Below are positions 23,809 to 39,208 of a DNA stretch of 64,000 nucleotides, in pieces. Position 1 is the stretch's first letter; each line of letters begins with the position of its first letter. This DNA is from Amoeboaphelidium protococcarum (Eukaryota; Aphelidiomycota; Aphelidea). The position numbers were made by a program, and so were the translations under genes. Location of the stretch: assembly GCA_023515745.1 (NCBI GenBank), contig JALECJ010000020.1:1-64000 (forward strand), read 5' to 3'. The notes below the pieces were generated by a model that made no database searches, was not told where the DNA came from, and saw only the letters and a list, made by a program, of their open reading frames with translations.

Positions 23809-24990
23809 ATGTATTCTGAAGTTTTCGGTTTACTCCCTGGTTATAGAGCTGTCTAACCCTTTCGTATTAATGTCTTGTTTAAAGAGACTTCACTTTAAAG
23901 CGTATCGCTAGCCAGTAATGATAATGGAAATTCTGGTTAATAAGAGTAGTCGAAACAAATTTACTTTTTTGGTTAACTGCCTCTCTATAGAGTTTAAATC
24001 GCTGGCTGGATAGTTTCCGCTAAAGTAAGCCGGAATGAGCAGTGGATAGAATTTGAGGTTGATGATGCTTCTGGACTATTGAAATGTTCTGTGCATTGCG
24101 ATAACGTGGATCCTTCTGCGTTTTGGTAGAAGTTCACTATCGGTAGTGTTGTGTCTGTTATTGGTGCTCTCGGATAGTGTGCCGCTTTCGAGAACAGCGA
24201 GTATCCCTAGCTGAGAGTATATCAATTGTAAAGGATTGACCAGGTGGATGAAGCGCTGCATTATGCTAGATGCTAATGGCATATCTAACAAATTAACGCG
24301 TTATGCTCTGAACGTAAACGCCTGCCTGATTATATGATCAAACTTATATAAACTCATTCGACACTGCAAGATATAGAAGATGATGACTCTCTCATAGAGC
24401 AAGACCAACTCTCTGTTGATTTGTTAACCTTTGTGATTAGATAAGAGTTGGATGGAATTTATAAGCAATACCATCAAGTTAATAACGGCGAGTGTGAAAT
24501 CAAGATAACAGAACTTCTGAATTCACGGAGGCTGAAGTCCATTTCACGTTGCTGGAATAATAAGCTTGGGCGGGATCAATTTAAAACTGCGTTAAATAAT
24601 GCTCTGAAGTTATTGGTCAATGATGGACAATTGTTTAAGGAGGATGGACAGTATTTTATGATTGGAAAGTTTGAAGTTGCTGCGGATATTATCAGCTTAT
24701 TCGCGTGGAAGAGCAAGTCAAAGATCCGTAAAGCTTTGAGTGACAAAATGTCAATAATGACTTAACAATCATAATTTTTGAGTTAAGTGGAGTAAATAGA
24801 GTAAGACCTAGAGGGTGGTGCTTCAGATTATGAGAATGGTTTAAGCATAGAAGACATTAGAAAATGGATTGGTGACTTGACGCGGTATGAAAAGTTGCCT
24901 TTTAAGACTTTTATGGACGCGATGAACTATCTGGTTGATGAAGGTGTTGTGTTTGAAGACAGCAATCAAAGATACTCTGTAGTATAATGA
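23809..24990 (+). CDS. STN1: STN1-like subunit of the CST telomere-capping complex
   Basis: A single exon of 393 residues. The OB fold is typical of Stn1: PLYRVQIAGWIVSAKVSRNE, then WIEFEVDDASGLLKCSVHCD, a Gly-turn GSVVSVIGALG, and an RVYQLQRIDQVDEALHYARC helix that precedes a Trp. The C-terminal half shows two winged-helix-like blocks (ITELLNSRRLKSI...NDGQLF...GQYFMIGKF and LSIEDIRKWIGDL...VDEGVVF), as in Stn1/OBFC1. With CTC1 and TEN1 it binds telomeric single-stranded DNA and recruits polymerase alpha. The end is TAA TGA, so the last residue is Gln. RPA2 is a weaker alternative, since the fold is shared but the double wHTH tail favours STN1. Confidence 0.8.
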
Positions 24991-25087
24991 TGAACATATT
25001 TGATGCATTAATTGCCATTATATAAAACATACATTCAATTACTATCTTCAATCGGTATTTAATCACTCTAAGCAATTGGTTATCAGA

Positions 25088-26249
<1,162 letters not shown>

Positions 26250-26390
26250 TTAGTGTCAGATGGTATGTGAATATAATGGATAATGTTTTGTTGATAAATG
26301 CACCTGGATAAAGGTAAAAATGCTATTATTATATCGCGTCTACTTATAAACGTCTAAAAATATGATACTTAAATTTCTATCAATCACTTT

Positions 26391-26406
26391 ACACACACAC
26401 ACACAC
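26391..26406. repeat. (AC)8 microsatellite
   Basis: An uninterrupted AC tract about 20 bases 3' of the SGK-like stop. It lies between two minus-strand genes and has no evident function. Confidence 0.9.
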
Positions 26407-26425
26407 ATGGTACTTGGCAATAGGG

Positions 26426-28798
<2,373 letters not shown>

Positions 28799-29296
28799 TA
28801 TTAAGATGATCTAATACTGATTATTTGGGATTCTTATTTGAGGATAATAAAATTTGACGGACTTGAACAATTGCTTACTAAATAGCAGTCCCAAAGAAGA
28901 AGATTACCCCTCACAATGAGGGCAATGATAGCCGCGTTTGATTAGCTATAATTGTACCCCTTGTTGTGGAAATGGTTGATCTTTCATTGCGCTATTGCTA
29001 TAGTAAAAGAATTAAATAAATTTTTAACTGTAATAAGAAACTTGTGTCAAGTCCAATCTAATACGCGTCAAATATACACTTTCCAAATCTAACAAAAGTG
29101 CGTATATATACTATATAGATGGTAAATTGAGCTGATCATCATCAATCAAAAAAATGTAAAACTGATTTGTTTCATGTTGCTAAGGTATCAAACTTAAAGG
29201 CTGATTTCGACTTGCCTGCTCACACTCTTGTAGAAGATTTTTGATGTATATACCAAGGACCTTTAGTTATAACAGAGAACAATTTCCAGTATTATA
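28799..29296. promoter_or_regulatory. Divergent promoter SGK-like / seven-helix protein
   Basis: 498 AT-rich bases with an ACGCGTCA element (29063-29070) near the middle, so one copy may serve both genes. No coding sequence is seen. Confidence 0.45.
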
Positions 29297-30232
29297 ATGT
29301 CGCTACTTAGTATTAATCCGAAAGAGTTGCCGCTAGATCTGTAATAAGCCCGAACTGCGATTGTGGGGATCTCAGTCGTTGTCACATGTGTAGTCCATCT
29401 GATTAGCATCAATCTATTTGTGCAGTATAAAACCAACTTTAACATATTTGTTGCGTCTACATACTATTTTGGTATCTTGGCCGCTGTAGCTAAATTATTT
29501 TATGAGCTGGATCCATACAATTAAGAAAAGGCTACTAATATTGGTGAAGTTGCCTTGGCTGTGGCGATGTCTCTCCATGAGACTCTAGTTGTTTATAGAT
29601 TTACGATATTGAGCGCTAACAAGTTCAAGATCAGCAGATTAAGCAGACCTATCTGGGCATCTATATGGATCGCTTGCTTATACAGAATTATCGCTGAGTT
29701 TCTGCCCAAGGAAGGTGGGTTCATTGTGGCCAAGATCATAGCCTCATATCTGTTCTACGCTTACATTGTGATCATGGATATTGTGCTCTCCATGATATCT
29801 TTTAAACTGATCTATGAGATCAAAAAGAATTTACTCATGGGAACTCCCGATACGCGAGCTCTTGCTCTTGTGCGCAGTGTTCAAAGATTGATAGGAAGTG
29901 AGATAGTGATTGCTTTAACCGCCCTCTTCCTCAACCTTCCTCTATCTGATGATCCCAAAGAGCCTATCAACGCGCTTGTCAAACCACTGACAGACTTTTG
30001 TATCTACTTGGCTGGTTACTGCGCGCTTGTCTATGCCGCATCTCTCATGAAGTTGATCACTCTGAGGCCTCATTTGAAGAATGATCCGTCGATGCTCTCA
30101 CCCCAAGCCTAGGCAGCGATTAAGGATTCCATCAAGGCCAGTAGTAGAATGGCATTAGAAGATGCAGCGGTGAAGGATTCATAAAAAGTACTTCCAGTGC
30201 AATCGGAGTTAGGAACCACCAAAATATTATGA
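29297..30232 (+). CDS. Seven-helix membrane protein of unknown function
   Basis: A single exon of 311 residues. I do not recognise the family. Seven hydrophobic segments can be drawn, for example AIVGISVVVTCVVHLISINL, VASTYYFGILAAVAKLFY, RPIWASIWIACLYRIIAEF, SYLFYAYIVIMDIVLSMISF, EIVIALTALFLNL and FCIYLAGYCALVYAASLMKL. The tail (~45 residues) is polar and likely cytoplasmic. The layout is GPCR-like, but no DRY or NPxxY motif is evident. Loops are short, which would also fit a small channel or transporter. Confidence 0.75.
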
Positions 30233-30353
30233 AATTTCTGTTAATCGGCCTCTTTTGAGCGTTTCAATTTTTAGTCTCTCCTTCTCTACGACTTTTCGCG
30301 TTTACTTCAACTTTTAAATTAGCTGGCACTCTGTAAATTAATAATTCCCATAA

Positions 30354-31145
30354 ATGACGTAGTCCACTGCTATGAGCGGTTCGGTATAGAAAATACGGTA
30401 TGAAATGCATCTCTATAGTGAGTTCTATATGACTCTATACAGTATGTAGGCACGAATGGTATCAAAACGATTCCTAAGTCGTGATATCAGTATTTGCTAA
30501 AAAATGTAAAGATGATCAAGTGAAAGTGGAATTTTAACCCAAGGCTGTAATTGTTTTATATTCTCATTTGGATTAATTGTTACAAAAGGATTATTGCTTG
30601 GTTTGTAGCTCACAGTGACTATTAAACTGCCTGAATCTGAATATGTGCTTGATCTGGAGCCTCTCGCCCATGAAGTTGTGCCTGAAGATTCCTCTTACAC
30701 AATCATGCAGACTAAAATTGAGATCAAACTGAAGAAGTAGTAAATTGGAATTAGTTGGGGATAGCTAGAGGGGGAAGATGTGCCCACCGTGATGGGTAAG
30801 CTTGATGCATTTTGTATTTCGCGTATCTAATACTGTACTAACATTGTTGTAGCCTCAGTCAGCAATGATAAACCGCCAGCTTATCCATCGTCGTCCAAGA
30901 AACACGTCGACTGGTCCAGCGTGGAGAAATCTGTTGAAGAGGAAAAGCCGGAGGGAGAGCAGGCGCTGAATGCTCTATTTCAGAAGATTTATAAGGACGG
31001 CAACGACGAGGTGCGACGTGCGATGGTAAAGAGTTTCACTGAGAGTGGAGGCACCACACTGAGTACTAACTGGAATGAAATTGGCAAAGAGTCGACACCT
31101 ATTAGACCACCTGATGGAGTCGAGGCACGTAAATGGGAAACTTGA
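30354..31145 (+). CDS. SUGT1: SGT1-like CS/SGS-domain co-chaperone, no TPR domain
   Basis: Exons 30354-30397, 30450-30546, 30609-30795 and 30853-31145; all three introns (52, 62, 57 nt) end TGTAG and join in phase to give 206 residues. The CS domain starts KIRHEWYQNDSQVVISV and includes TKIEIKLKKQQIGISW. The SGS domain carries HVDWSSVEKSVEEE, ALNALFQKIYKDGNDEVRRA and MVKSFTESGGTTLSTNWNEI. SGT1 works with HSP90 in kinetochore assembly and ubiquitin-ligase and immune-receptor maturation. Human and yeast SGT1 have an N-terminal TPR domain; here only 14 residues precede the CS domain, so the TPR is absent. Confidence 0.93.
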
Positions 31146-31240
31146 ATCTTTCGGAATAATTGTTAACTTTTTCTGTTTACCTCATTATCTCAATGTCCAA
31201 ATCCTTGTTAATCTTCCATACTCTCCAATGTCTTGATATT

Positions 31241-33891
31241 TCAGCCTTATTTTTTCATTTGAGTGATCAGATCGACGCGTAGCTCTTTCAAATGCTATAT
31301 CAGCTCTTCTTGACTATACAGGTTGGACTTTTGAATGTTCTGCAGATGGGATGCCAACTTATTCGCAATATTTCTTCTTGAACCTTTGGTGGCCTTTGAG
31401 CACTACTTCAAATACTGCAACTATTTGCTTACCTGATCCGACACTACTTACGCCATATCGATAACCTCTGGAGGAAACTGTTCCATTCTAGCCAGTTTGA
31501 TTCCGTAAGAGGTGACCTCATTGGAACCAGCGTGCACTGAATAAGTGTAACGTACTGAGGAGCCCGATACTTCTGTTTGGTCACCAGTCTGGTCATCAGC
31601 TTCCACCTGCAAATGTAAATTCACCACATTCGAATATATTTCCAGCATATGAGCCAATTCGGCAAAATGAGTGACAAAGAAAGTCGTACATTTCGACTGT
31701 AACAGGTACTCACTCATTGCGAAAGACAGAGACAATCCATCAGTCTGAGATGTCCCACGACCAAGTTCATCGATAATTATCAAACTTTCATCACTGACAT
31801 TATCCAATATGTATGCCATATCACGCATCTCAGTCATGAAAGTACTCAGGTTTGATTCGGGTTCATCGACAAAGCCCAATCTGGTGAACACGGACTTAAA
31901 GATAGGAATGCTTGCTTGCTTACACGGAATGAAAGAGCCCATATGTGCCATGATGACCAACAGTGCAACTTGCCTCAAGTATGTGGACTTGCCGCTCATG
32001 TTGATACCAGTTATCAGCTAAAAATTACCGCCAGGGAAGGCAAATATATCGTTAGGGATAACACCAACTTGACACTTGCTTTTAATCGGGTGATATCCTT
32101 CATTAATCGATAATAGACCTCCAAATGACGGGCAAACGGCATATGGGGCATTTAAAGCATACTGAGCGAGACTCAAGAGATAATCCAACTGTGCCACAGA
32201 TTCAGAAACTTTGTACAAAACGCCTAAGTGCTCAGAAATAGTCTCAACTAGCAATTTCAACTTTGCATTGCTTTATCCATAAATTTCATTGACAATATTG
32301 ACCAACTTCACGTTCAATCGGGTCATTTCCATCGTTGTAAACTCAACCAGAGACTTCTTTTTCTAAACCACGTTAGTGAAGATACTCGGAAGATTGGACT
32401 TGCCATTTCTCGACATCACACATGGACTTTATGAAGATAAGAAGTACTGTCCCTTGCCAGCATTAAATTGTAACTTTAGCTCAAAATCATTCTCAAACTG
32501 CGATTAATACATTTTGAACACTTCTTGAATTCTAGCTGTGACTGCTTCATACTATAAACGCATCCTGTGCAACAAAGAATCAGGTCCCGCCTAAATACAA
32601 TGTAATTTCTGACTATAGCTCAATTTGGCATTTGTATTTATTCCCGTATCGAAGATGATAACGCGTTCGATTTACGATAATACATTCTTAACATCAGCGC
32701 TGTGTAAATCTTGAGCCAACCGCATAATAAGTGGATTCGACACTCCCTGCAGCAGTAGTTATCCGATTTGCTCACACAAGCGCAGCGAATAATACAGCTC
32801 TAGGGACCGTTGAAGTGGACCTTGTTAAACAGATCCATCATGCAGTTGAAGACCTGAAAAGTAGCATTAGAGGCTATCCAAGTCAGGAAACTATTTGAGA
32901 ACACTTTACAGTTGATTCACCAGGGGTGGATTAGATTTCAGAGCCTCGATACTAGATTGCCATCCTTCCAGCAATTATTAGTCAGTGGATGGCTGTAAAA
33001 TGTTGTAACGCAGAAGTCGGTATCCCATCTTGGTGCTAATAGACTCGAAAAGTCCGATCATTGAATTTTTACTTCCTCCATCGATAGTGTTGGCGACTAA
33101 CTCCAGGTAGTACGCAGAATGGAAATCGATCAGCAGAGTCTTTTACAAATTGTGATACTTTACATTGACACTATTCGGACGGATTGAAGCTGCATTACTC
33201 ACGGAATATCTACATACGCTAATATAGCAATATGGAAATGGACATAAATAATTAAATAACCAACCTGAATAGAGCTGATAGCGCGGCTTGCGCGTAAACT
33301 TTATCCACAAGCAAGGCAGAAACCATGTTACTATCATTTGCAAATCGCTTCAACAACGCCAAACCTTCATCTTGATCATAAGCTTGATGATGAGCAGGTA
33401 CCAACTTAATGTACGGAAACTTTTGCTGCACAGTTTCAATTAGGTACGCGTAATCAATCTCGGCAGATTTAGATGGGAGAACCAACTACAGTAAGAGAAG
33501 TTTGAACTTACGCGACAAGGTGAAACGAGACTTACCTCTTCCGGCTAAAACAGATTGATTTACTGCAACGTTCGGCTGAACGTTAGATTATCAGTAAACT
33601 ACACATCGTCATTTAATGCTTTGTTTGCATGCATAATGATATATAGTTTAAACTTACCTCACTCATGTGCAATTGATAACCAGTACCTACAGACATGACA
33701 CATGCTCCAATAATCTTCTGCTTCACATTGTACTCACCAAGACACATGAAATTACGCGTGTTGGCAGATCCAGCAGATATACTGGTTCCAGGTCGACTTG
33801 TATTAGACGTCTTTGGTCTTGATACTTTACTAACATCACGCGTAGTAGAAGAATTTGGGTTGTACTCCAGACTTGACACAGACTTGGACAT
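31241..33891 (-). CDS. MSH4: MutS homologue MSH4 (meiotic recombination)
   Basis: Exons 33891-33658, 33598-33536, 33485-33265 and 33209-31241; all introns (59, 50, 55 nt) end TGTAG, giving 828 residues. There is no mismatch-recognition domain I, as in MSH4. Domain landmarks are NMVSALLVDKVYAQAALSAL, LLRYNILQPSTD and the ATPase: Walker A GINMSGKSTYLRQ, STFMTEMRDMAYIL, Walker B LIIIDELGRGTSQTDGL and FFVTHFAELAHM. MSH4-MSH5 stabilises Holliday junctions and promotes crossovers, so the organism has meiotic machinery. The Ser-rich 60-residue N-terminus is typical. The stop lies 95 bases from convergent SGT1. Confidence 0.93.
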
Positions 33892-34062
33892 GTTTATTAG
33901 AAGGTACGTGCATGTACAAATGAACTATACGTGAAAGAGAAGATACGACAGTTTTAAAACAAAGAGAACTGAAACAGAATGTTCATTTTAATCACTAAAA
34001 TTAATTATATTCCATCAACATCAGTCATCACTAATAATCATCATAGGATAAAAACTCTAGAC

Positions 34063-34954
34063 TCAAGCCACTACTGGCGGAGTCTACACAACTTCAATAG
34101 GCAAAACTGTCAACGCTGGAGGCGTAGCACCAGGGATGATGGTCACTGAGATAGTGCCGTTGCTAGCTGCTCCAGGCTAGACAATTTCAAACAGATCAGA
34201 GACACCGGTAACAGGCGAAGTGCCATTTTTAAATGTGACTACGGCACGTAGCTAATATCCAGTACTTGATCTGAACTCATAAGGAACCTACCAATCATAA
34301 GCAACGTTCTTCTACGTAACAGGGATACCGGATGCAATCTGGTACGGATTAGGAATGACGCCAGTCTTGGTGTCAGAGACAAACAGGGAGGCAACAGCAT
34401 CGGTGATATCACCCTAGACAGTGAAACGTACAATACGGAACTGACCACCGACAAACTTTGTACCATTAGTAGGGAAGGCAAACTTTACAGATGAGGTGTT
34501 GGTCTTGACAATGGTGAACGGCTGAGTCTTTGAGGCAACCATGTTTGGACGATTAGGAAACAGACGATTAGGTCTGACGTAAATTCTGTAATCAGTGTTG
34601 CTGTCCAGATCATATGGCACGGTGAAAGTGTACGCAAATTTATCGAAAGGATAATTTTGCACCAGAGGTCTGATAAAGGACGAGTCATTTGCACGGTGTA
34701 TTGAGATGTTCACAGTACGAGGCACAGGAGGTGGAGGTATGAAAGCTTGTCTCCATACCACAGTTCGCACATCACCAGTGAACCAGACATCACCAGGCTT
34801 TGGATTGAATATTCTCAAGCGGTAAAAGTACTCTACACAACACAATAGTTAATAGTAGGAGATAAAATTTGACAATGGAACAAAACTTACTTGCTTCAGC
34901 TACCGCTACAAGAATAGCAATAATTGACACAACCTAAAGTAAATAGTGCACCAT
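34063..34954 (-). CDS. Secreted Kre9/KNH-type (Ig-like) domain protein
   Basis: Exons 34954-34891 and 34832-34063 (58-nt intron ending TGTAG) encode 277 residues. A signal peptide (MVHYLLQVVSIIAILVAVAE) is split from the body by the intron. Two repeats resemble the fungal Kre9/Knh1 domain: the first has FNPKPGDVWFTGDVRTVVWR ... NISIHRANDSSFIRP ... SNTDYRIYVRP, the second VKFAFPTNGTKFVGGQFRIV ... WQVPYEFRSSTGYQLRAVV. In fungi such domains occur in cell-wall glucan assembly and in GPI-anchored proteins. No strong GPI signal is seen at the C-terminus, so it is probably secreted. It has N-glycosylation sequons (NDSS, NTSS, NGTS). Confidence 0.8.
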
Positions 34955-35445
34955 GATAGTTGTTTCAAAGTACAGTCACTAATTCACTATAATTGATTAT
35001 GAAATCAGACAAGAGAGAATTAACAAGAAGAAGGAACAGAGACTGGGCGCTGGCTGGATTCGACGTTCCATCAGAATCCCATTGTTTGTCTGTTGGAACG
35101 GCCTACCGTTGTTTGTACACTCACTCCACACATGAATTTCGTCATATTTCTTGGCATTTGTGATCAAACAATATTCGCCTCAGATCGATGGAATTCAATG
35201 TTGTTGATGGAAAGTTGAAGAGTAATTTGAGTATTTTATAAGACATCCCGTATGTACATTGATTTCACAGTTCTTTCGTGCTTAGACAGGAGCAAGTATA
35301 CTCTAACAGCCATGTATTTCTTTATCAATAGTATCGCGTGACGTTCTTTAAATTTCTGTTTCAGACTTTGTTTCAATTTGCGTCTCTCTCAGCCAGTGTT
35401 GCCCACTATTTTGTACGTGAGCACTATAACACAACTTTAAGCATT
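34955..35445. promoter_or_regulatory. Divergent promoter Kre9-like / Aurora
   Basis: 491 bases without a gene. TATCGCGTGACG (about 35332-35343) lies about 105 bp upstream of the Aurora start and matches the recurring element. Confidence 0.45.
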
Positions 35446-36499
35446 ATGCCTGGTTAGAAGGTATGTTTTCACTTAAAATATTTTTAATGGCAACTTCTTG
35501 CTTACGGCGACATGTAGGAAAACTTTATGCCACCTCCTGTTGGAGTTCCCTCTAGGAAGGGCGCTGCTAATGCCAAGGTTGGACAGCCGCAAACTTCATC
35601 TCCGTAAGAGGACCCTCAGAAAGAGAACATTAAGCAGTTCTCATTAAAAGATTTTGATATTGGCCGTCCACTGGGTCGTGGTAAATTTGGACATGTGTAC
35701 TTGGCAAGGGAGAAAACGTCTGGCTACATTGTTGCTCTCAAAGTTCTGTTCAAGTAGGAGCTCATCGACAACAACGTTGAGAAACAGCTGAGACGTGAAA
35801 TTGAAATTTAATCGCACTTGAGGTAAATCTTACTTAAATTTATACCATCGGTGTTATATATTAATTTGTTTTGTGGGTAGACATCCTAATATATTGAGAT
35901 TGTATGGGTACTTTTATGATTCCGAGCGTGTGTACTTGATCTTGGAATTTGCGGCTCAAGGTGAGTTGTACAAGATTCTACGTAAGGTGAGAAGATTTCC
36001 TGAGCCAACTGCTGCAAAGTACATTGCACAAATGGCCAGTGCTTTGGTCTATCTACATTCCAAGCACATCATTCACCGTGATATCAAGCCGGAGAATCTG
36101 TTGCTAGGTCTGAACGGAGAATTGAAGGTGTCTGATTTCGGGTGGTCTGTACATGCTCCTTCAAACAGACGCGGTACTCTGTGTGGTACTTTAGATTACC
36201 TGCCTCCTGAGATGATTGAAGGCCACAAGCACACGCAGTAAGTTGATTTATGGTCTCTCGGTGTGTTGTGCTATGAGTTTTTGGTTGGATCACCACCATT
36301 TGAGGAGTCCGGTGCTAAGGAGACGTATAAACGTATCACCCAGGTGGACATTAGATTTCCATCCACAGTAAGTCCAGAGGCGAGAGATTTGATTTCTAAG
36401 CTATTGCGCCATGATCCACCTGATCGTATCCCATTGGAAGAAGTGCTGAAGCATCCATGGATTGTCAAATATAGCAAGAAAGATGACGATGAAGAATGA
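35446..36499 (+). CDS. Aurora kinase
   Basis: Exons 35446-35460 (five codons), 35518-35822 and 35881-36499, introns 57 and 58 nt, giving 312 residues. The short N-terminus ends at [20 protein letters not shown]. Kinase marks: [43 protein letters not shown] and [12 protein letters not shown], the Aurora activation loop with its RRxTxCGT site. The rest is YSKKDDDEE. Aurora kinases control centrosomes, spindle and chromosome segregation as part of the chromosomal passenger complex. With only one member visible, A or B type cannot be told. The 45-bp gap to convergent Rab18 is the smallest non-overlapping spacing here. Confidence 0.95.
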
Positions 36500-36544
36500 T
36501 AAGAACTGTATATATGAAAATTCAATGTATCGCATAAAGACTAT

Positions 36545-37195
36545 TCAACATGCACAAGAACCATCGTCATCCTGTTAAGCATTAGTGTTAATGCGAAGAG
36601 TCTCTCTAACTTTTGCGTCCCAAACCTTTGGATTCTCTAAAATTTTGAGACATAGCTCGTCAAATGCCTACTATACACCCACTTTGGTTTTAGCACTACA
36701 CTCTAGGAATAGAGCACCGTGATTCTTGGCAGCCTCCAGGCCTTCTTCACGGCTCACCACACGTTCTGCGTCTCGATCAATTTTATTTCCCACAATCATT
36801 TTAATGTTTGGTGCATTCGGAGATGAAAATGTTTCCAGCTCAGGTAGCCACGTATCCCAGAGAGCATCAAAAGATTCCCGATTAGTGACATCGTATACAA
36901 GAATCACTCCATGTGCGCCGCGATAATAAGAGGAGGTGAGCGTCCTAAATCTCTCTTATCCAGCTGTATCCCAGAGAGTTAGTTTAATCTTATTACTCGC
37001 ACCAGTTTATTAAGACTGAGTTGGAACATTCCAAAACTTGACTTTAAAATCCACACCAATTGTGGCTGACATTTCATCCTCAAGAAATGTATCATTTGTA
37101 AATCTGAGGAGCAGCGATGACTTTCCAGTACCAGAGCTACCAATAAGCAGAATTTTAAATGTAGTTATACTGTCTTCGCTGTCTCCACCACTCAT
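36545..37195 (-). CDS. RAB18: Rab18-like small GTPase
   Basis: A single exon of 216 residues. P-loop [14 protein letters not shown], switch [13 protein letters not shown], switch [22 protein letters not shown], NKxD in VGNKIDRD, and SAK in [27 protein letters not shown] plus WLPELETF favour Rab18. The protein ends GSCAC, a C-x-C pair for prenylation. A Gln/Pro-containing insert (NVPTQSQQTGASNK) sits between the strands after switch I. Rab18 acts at the ER and lipid droplets. The catalytic half of its exchange factor RAB3GAP is also encoded in this window (47147-49543). Confidence 0.92.
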
Positions 37196-37417
37196 AATAT
37201 CTAATTTGATAGCTTTACCAAGAATTTACACGATGTCTCGTTGTATCGCGCTCTAAATTTTCCTCTTGAGGCAGGAAATAAAAGACGAGCTGCGCGCTCA
37301 ATACAAAGCAAAAACAGCAGGTGTCGTACAGGGGACTCTTTTAACGATAACGTGACTCATTCGATGAAAGTGCAAAATGCTGAATAGAAAATTACAGTCG
37401 CTTTTACAATGTCAGAT

Positions 37418-38201
<784 letters not shown>

Positions 38202-38368
38202 GTTAAATGTTCTGTTCTTAAGTTTAAAAGTGTATGATTTGTGAAAGAAAGGTTGAAGACGCGGAACGATCAAAAGGATCTTAGAAAAACAGGAGAGACC
38301 GATTATATCAACTTGCCACAAAATTGCCGATTATAGACGACTTAGATTTCATGATTCTATTTATTTTT

Positions 38369-38740
38369 TCACGCTTCACACTTTTGCCAAGCTATCCTTC
38401 TACCTACTTCGAGCAGCAGTTGAGTCTCCACAACTTTGACTCTCTGCTCCTCTGTAGGATTCATATTTGGAAAATTGAAACGAGAAACTCGCCGATTGTA
38501 TTGTAGCAAATCACGCGTCACTTCACAAGAGAAAACAATTGTAGGCTAAATAGTATTGTGGGTGAAACCAAAGTCATTAAATTAAATCATAAGATCACTT
38601 CTTAAGTTTTCATCTTGTAAATCCAGCTTTGATTAAAATTTACTTCTTTGAGCCTGTTCTTTCATCAGCTTCATTTCATTTGCAACAACCGTCACTCGAT
38701 CACTTAATTAATCAATCGATTGACGATTGTTGAACGGCAT
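38369..38740 (-). CDS. Small helical protein of unknown function
   Basis: A single exon of 123 residues with no recognised relatives. It starts MPFNNRQSIDQLSDRVTVVA, is helical and charged at the N-terminus (possible coiled coil, residues 8-50), has a middle FNDFGFTHNTIQPTIVFS, and ends EEQRVKVVETQLLLEVGRRI. No signal peptide or membrane helix. Frame length and amino-acid use look coding, but a chance frame cannot be ruled out, since only TGA stops translation. Confidence 0.5.
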
Positions 38741-39208
38741 TGATATGTATGACAGGCTTCATAAAGTTTAATATATAGCCTGTACATTAGGCAGAATTTG
38801 TAGAAGCAAGATTATTGTAAATACTCAAAATCTACGGGCTATTCACAACAGCTAACACGGATTTAGAGGAAGACAGACAAGTTGTCAGTATAAGCTCATT
38901 TAATATGACGATGACTCAGACATTAACACCACCACGGCATGGCACATTGCAGACACTCAAGAGCAAAAAAATCTAACTGATTCTGCCTGCATTTTCCGCC
39001 GTTAGAGCTGAAACAAGATCCTCTCGAGCAACCAGCGATAACTTCGCCCCGAAAGATTGGATCTGAAACAGTACATCTCTTACTGACCTGTGGAACAAAG
39101 ATTTTTAGTCACTATACGTCTAGTAATCATAGATAGAAATTTTGAAAATGGGACTCCCAAACTCATTAAATTTGATCAATGACTCGAAAATTTGATAAGA
39201 TATTAACA
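38741..39208. other. Ambiguous spacer 3' of RAD52
   Basis: 468 bases. Both strands carry short open frames of 50-60 codons (for example plus strand 38909-39067), none with recognisable content. I call no gene. It could hide a small exon. Confidence 0.35.

Noticed and set aside
38909-39067. Short plus-strand frame (52 codons) and an overlapping minus-strand frame
   Set aside because: Both strands are open with equal plausibility and neither shows conserved residues.
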